Shown here: one piece after another, positions 63,945-64,000 of the stretch
Layout of the letters: each line of letters opens with the position of its first letter
How positions within the stretch are numbered: the stretch's first letter is position 1
Assembly (NCBI GenBank): GCA_965222005.1
Contig: OZ244935.1
Location: 6,130,045 to 6,194,044 of the forward strand
Source of the DNA: CBDCTM01 sp965222005
GTDB taxonomy: Bacteria > Bacteroidota > Bacteroidia > Chitinophagales > Saprospiraceae
Direction: 5' to 3'
DNA: 64,000 nt
Notes under the pieces: generated by a model
Database searches by the model: none
Told to the model about the DNA's origin: nothing
Seen by the model: only the letters and a program-made list of their open reading frames with translations
Program-made: the position numbers and the translations under genes

Positions 63945-64000
63945 ATGCGCAATCATTTATCCATACGGGAAATTCAGCCTGGCGATGTCTCCCGCCTTGT
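63945..64000 (+). CDS. 5' fragment of a plus-strand gene, perhaps an acetyltransferase
   Basis: An ATG at 63945 opens a frame to the end of the window, read as MRNHLSIREIQPGDVSRL. The IREIQPGD pattern is typical of the first strand of GNAT N-acetyltransferases (IRxaxxxD). Only 18 codons are present, so this is tentative. The upstream 230 bp are AT-rich and hold no clear promoter. Confidence 0.45.
   Translation, partial: MRNHLSIREIQPGDVSRL

Overview
The window looks like chromosomal core sequence from a member of the Bacteroidota, probably a Saprospiria-like environmental lineage (the class is an inference). The evidence is a SusC/SusD pair, a type-B T9SS (gliding-motility type) C-terminal domain, many lipoproteins with Bacteroidota-style lipoboxes, promoters matching the Bacteroidota -33 TTTG / -7 TAnnTTTG consensus, and the gene order rpsU-xerC-hpf-tRNAs-tuf-tRNA-Trp-secE-nusG-rplKAJL-rpoBC. 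I see no rRNA, CRISPR array, prophage or insertion sequence.

Layout. 1-7.3 kb: the 5' part of a secreted reprolysin-like metalloprotease (minus strand, running off the window), an orphan lipoprotein, a 1143-residue orphan exported protein and a small outer-membrane barrel. 7.3-10.5 kb: a TonB-dependent receptor behind a TPP riboswitch with its own terminator, plus a NadR-like P-loop kinase, which together look like thiamin uptake and salvage. 10.6-15.9 kb: a cupin, an unknown protein, the GTPases Era and Der (Der starts at TTG), RfbC and RfbD, and a DinB/DUF1572 protein. 16.1-19.5 kb: a T9SS-exported adhesin-like protein and riboflavin synthase. 19.6-35.5 kb (minus strand): the transcription/translation block rpoC, rpoB, rplL, rplJ, rplA, rplK, nusG, secE, tuf, five tRNAs, hpf, xerC and rpsU.

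35.7-42 kb: a TonB C-terminal-domain protein, a DUF3179 lipoprotein and a SusC/SusD pair. 42.2-49.8 kb: pdxJ, a CPBP protease, cdsA, two unknown envelope genes, psd (with a textbook promoter), bioY, a lipoprotein and psuG. cdsA and psd are both phospholipid synthesis genes. 49.9-56 kb: a short SSB without an acidic tip, a zinc-ribbon gene overlapping a P-loop kinase gene, ygiQ, a 5'-truncated TPR gene and mnmE. 56.1-61.5 kb: an AbgT-type transporter and a sulfide/persulfide oxidation cluster made of a Crp/Fnr regulator, a persulfide-dioxygenase-like MBL/double-rhodanese protein, a small CxxC (HMA-like) protein and a type II sulfide:quinone oxidoreductase. 61.5-64 kb: galK (GTG start), an EGF-like/DUF1566 lipoprotein and the first codons of a further gene.

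The most interesting observation is in the sulfide cluster. A nearly identical 20-base palindromic element lies at exactly the same distance from the -7 position upstream of both the MBL/rhodanese gene and the sulfide:quinone oxidoreductase gene, and a cysteine-rich Crp/Fnr regulator is encoded next to them. This suggests a local persulfide-responsive regulon. A second pattern is a set of four perfect two-copy tandem duplications of 15-16 bp, all in or at the edge of intergenic DNA.
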